A stretch of DNA of 6,433 nucleotides from Acidimicrobiia bacterium (GTDB lineage Bacteria; Actinomycetota; Acidimicrobiia; Acidimicrobiales; SZUA-35). The position numbers were made by a program, and so were the translations under genes. The stretch spans positions 1 to 6,433 of the forward strand of contig JAOUGG010000151.1 of NCBI GenBank assembly GCA_029857855.1. Direction: 5' to 3'. Positions 5,103 through 6,433 of the stretch are shown here, piece by piece. The first letter of the stretch is position 1; every line of letters starts with the position of its first letter. The notes beneath the pieces were generated by a model. The model was not told where the DNA came from. It ran no database searches and was given only the letters and a program-made list of their open reading frames with translations.

Positions 5103-6290
5103 TCAGCGGTCGAGCAGGTGTTGGGCCGGATCGAGCTGCAGCGGAACGTTCGGTGGCATCCACGGGTCGGCCCCGCCGAACAGGGTGAAGACGGCGTCGA
5201 GCATGTCGTTGCGGTCGAAGGTGACGTGGGCTCGTTCGTGGGCGCCGTCGGCCAGCTCGGCTCGGTAATCGGGTTCGTCGACCAGCTGTTGCAGCGATCG
5301 GGCCAGGGCTTCGACATCGCCCAGTGGTGCGACGAGTCCGGTCTCGCCGTGGCGGTTGACCCACGTGACGCCGGTCGGGAGGTCGTAGGTCACGACCGGT
5401 GTGCGGCATGCCATTGCCTCGACCTGGGCGATGCCGAAGGCCTCGGACTGGTGGATCGACGGCATGGCGAAGATGTCGGCGGCGTGGAGGAGGTCGACGA
5501 AGGTCTCGTGGTCGAGATGGGGCATCCGGGTGAGGCGGCCGGAGCGGGCGGCGTCGCTGTTGTCGACATCCTCCGCGCACGGCCCGTCGCCGGCCACCAC
5601 CAGGTGGGCGCCCTCGACCTGTTCGAAGGCGGCGACGAGTTGATCGATGCCCTTGTAGCGGGCGAGGCGGCCGGCGCTGACGATCAGGGTCCCGGCGTCG
5701 GGCAGCCCGAGCTCGTCCTTCAGGCCCTCGACCCGGGCGGCCCGGGACGGGTTCCACTCGTAGAGCGACAGGTCGATGCCGTAGGGGATGACCTCGATCT
5801 TGTCTGCGTGCCGGGGGAGGACGCTGGAGCTGGTGATGTGGTGGGGGGTGGCGACGATGATGTGGTCGGCCGCTCTCAGATGGCGTTCGAGGATTGGGCC
5901 GTAGAGCCGGGCCAGCGCCCGCTGGCGGATGATGTCGGAATGCCACCAGACGAGGATCTGGTCGAATCCGTTGCGCAGCGACGGTCGCGATCGCAGGGCG
6001 AGAGCGGCGAGCAGCGTTGGTTCGTGGACGAGGAGGACGTCGGCCTCGGTCTCCGCCAACGCCGCACCGAAGCCGACGGTGAGGGGGAACGACAACGGTC
6101 GAGCGAGGGTCGGGGTGCGGATCACGACGGTGCCGTCGCGCGTCTCCTGGCGTCGGCGGCGATCCTCGGACGCCACCACGACCCGGCTCTCCCAGCCACG
6201 GTCGACGGCCCCGGTCGCGACTTCACGCATGACCGTCTCGACCCCACCGATGTGGGGCTCGTACGCTTTTCCGGCTTGGGTGAGCTTCAC
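5103..6290 (-). CDS. Glycosyltransferase family 4 (GT-B fold), polysaccharide biosynthesis
   Basis: This 395-residue retaining glycosyltransferase would move a sugar from a nucleotide donor to a lipid-linked or growing glycan at the cytoplasmic membrane face. The N-terminal acceptor domain begins MKLTQAGKAYEPHIGGVE, where the GGVE loop (15-18) is diagnostic for the family. 'WWHSDIIRQ' (115-123) and 'VIPYGIDLSLY' (167-177) lead into the donor domain. That domain has 'SAGRLARYKGIDQLVAAF' (205-222; R208 and K213 expected to contact the donor phosphates), 'VVAGDGP' (231-237) and the EX7E motif 'SEAFGIAQVEAMA' (E283 and E291). Residues 305-325 ('PTGVTWVNRHGETGLVAPLGD') are like those of exopolysaccharide mannosyl- or rhamnosyltransferases, but the sugar is not determinable. 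The last 20 residues, rich in Pro and hydrophobics, are not conserved in the family. The GTG start follows an in-frame TAG at 6297-6299. No good Shine-Dalgarno is seen. The next gene lies 156 bases on behind its own promoter, so this gene may be a separate unit. Confidence 0.9.
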   Translation of the reverse strand: MKLTQAGKAYEPHIGGVETVMREVATGAVDRGWESRVVVASEDRRRRQETRDGTVVIRTPTLARPLSFPLTVGFGAALAETEADVLLVHEPTLLAALALRSRPSLRNGFDQILVWWHSDIIRQRALARLYGPILERHLRAADHIIVATPHHITSSSVLPRHADKIEVIPYGIDLSLYEWNPSRAARVEGLKDELGLPDAGTLIVSAGRLARYKGIDQLVAAFEQVEGAHLVVAGDGPCAEDVDNSDAARSGRLTRMPHLDHETFVDLLHAADIFAMPSIHQSEAFGIAQVEAMACRTPVVTYDLPTGVTWVNRHGETGLVAPLGDVEALARSLQQLVDEPDYRAELADGAHERAHVTFDRNDMLDAVFTLFGGADPWMPPNVPLQLDPAQHLLDR

Positions 6291-6305
6291 ATGGTTCTAT
6301 CGGCT

Positions 6306-6368
6306 GGGCGGGCCGTCGGTTTGAGGGTGGGAGGTGTTGGCCTTCAGAGGGCCGTATCAGGCCCGCCC
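6306..6368. repeat. Inverted repeats in the divergent intergenic region
   Basis: The 127 bases between the two divergent starts (6291-6417) contain a 9-bp inverted repeat, GGGCGGGCC at 6306-6314 and GGCCCGCCC at 6360-6368. They also contain an overlapping 5-bp hairpin-type repeat, GGGCC at 6349-6353 and GGCCC at 6360-6364, around GTATCA. Such symmetry between divergent genes may mark a shared operator. There is no T-tract, so it is not an intrinsic terminator. I could not find a convincing -35/-10 pair in either direction in this region. Confidence 0.4.
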
Positions 6369-6417
6369 GTCGAGCCGTCGTACTCACAACCACCAAACCT
6401 GACACGAGGGAAACACC

Positions 6418-6433
6418 ATGCCGACACTTCATG
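6418..6433 (+). CDS. 5' end of a divergent plus-strand gene (cut by window edge)
   Basis: An ATG at 6418 opens a frame reading MPTLH before the window ends. GAGGG (6406-6410) lies seven bases upstream with an A-rich spacer (AAACACC), a good ribosome binding site and unlike the random GC-rich surroundings. It diverges from the glycosyltransferase with a 127-base gap. Nothing can be said about its product. The call rests only on the start signal. Confidence 0.6.

Noticed and set aside
6223..6432. A 69-codon minus-strand frame covering the divergent spacer and the glycosyltransferase start
   Set aside because: It overlaps the conserved N-terminus of the glycosyltransferase in another frame, has no ribosome binding site visible and no recognisable content.

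Overview
This is a GC-rich, densely coded window with several GTG starts and short or zero intergenic spacing on one strand. That fits a high-GC actinobacterium, possibly of the Acidimicrobiia type, but the lineage is inferred from composition and protein style and cannot be proved here. Nearly everything is transcribed leftward (minus strand). Only the first few codons of one gene at the right edge run rightward.

Read in the direction of transcription (right to left), the layout is as follows. (1) At 6418-6433 is the extreme 5' end of a plus-strand gene, diverging from the rest. (2) At 5103-6290 is a GT4-family glycosyltransferase. (3) At 4947-5102 is a 156-bp intergenic region with an excellent ECF-type promoter (GGAAC, 17-bp spacer, CGTC), two tandem 9-bp repeats just upstream of the -35, an inverted repeat over the -10 and a strong Shine-Dalgarno. 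(4) At 3537-4946 is a single-pass membrane protein with a small cytoplasmic N-terminal domain and two DUF4352-like outer domains. (5) At 2886-3464 is an ECF sigma factor. (6) At 1602-2879 is a transmembrane Ser/Thr kinase with an Ig/PKD-like outer domain. (7) At 177-1562 is a Wzx/MOP-type polysaccharide flippase. (8) At 1-104 is the 5' end of a SAM-dependent methyltransferase, cut by the window edge.

The most interesting reading is a self-contained envelope-signalling operon set inside a surface-polysaccharide locus. The ECF-type promoter precedes the membrane protein, the sigma factor lies second and the kinase third, with 6 bp between sigma and kinase. No recognisable anti-sigma gene is present. 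The membrane protein (inside-TM-outside topology) and/or the kinase are therefore candidates to control the sigma factor, and the promoter suggests positive autoregulation. The flippase and methyltransferase downstream, and the glycosyltransferase upstream, suggest that the output includes glycan assembly or export. The gene identities are well supported; the regulatory circuit is inference.

Smaller curiosities are a 15-bp minisatellite straddling the flippase stop codon, an 11-bp tandem duplication that doubles the methyltransferase start codon in a second frame, and a perfect 14-bp palindrome just ahead of the sigma-factor start. No RNA genes, CRISPR arrays, insertion sequences or convincing intrinsic terminators were seen.
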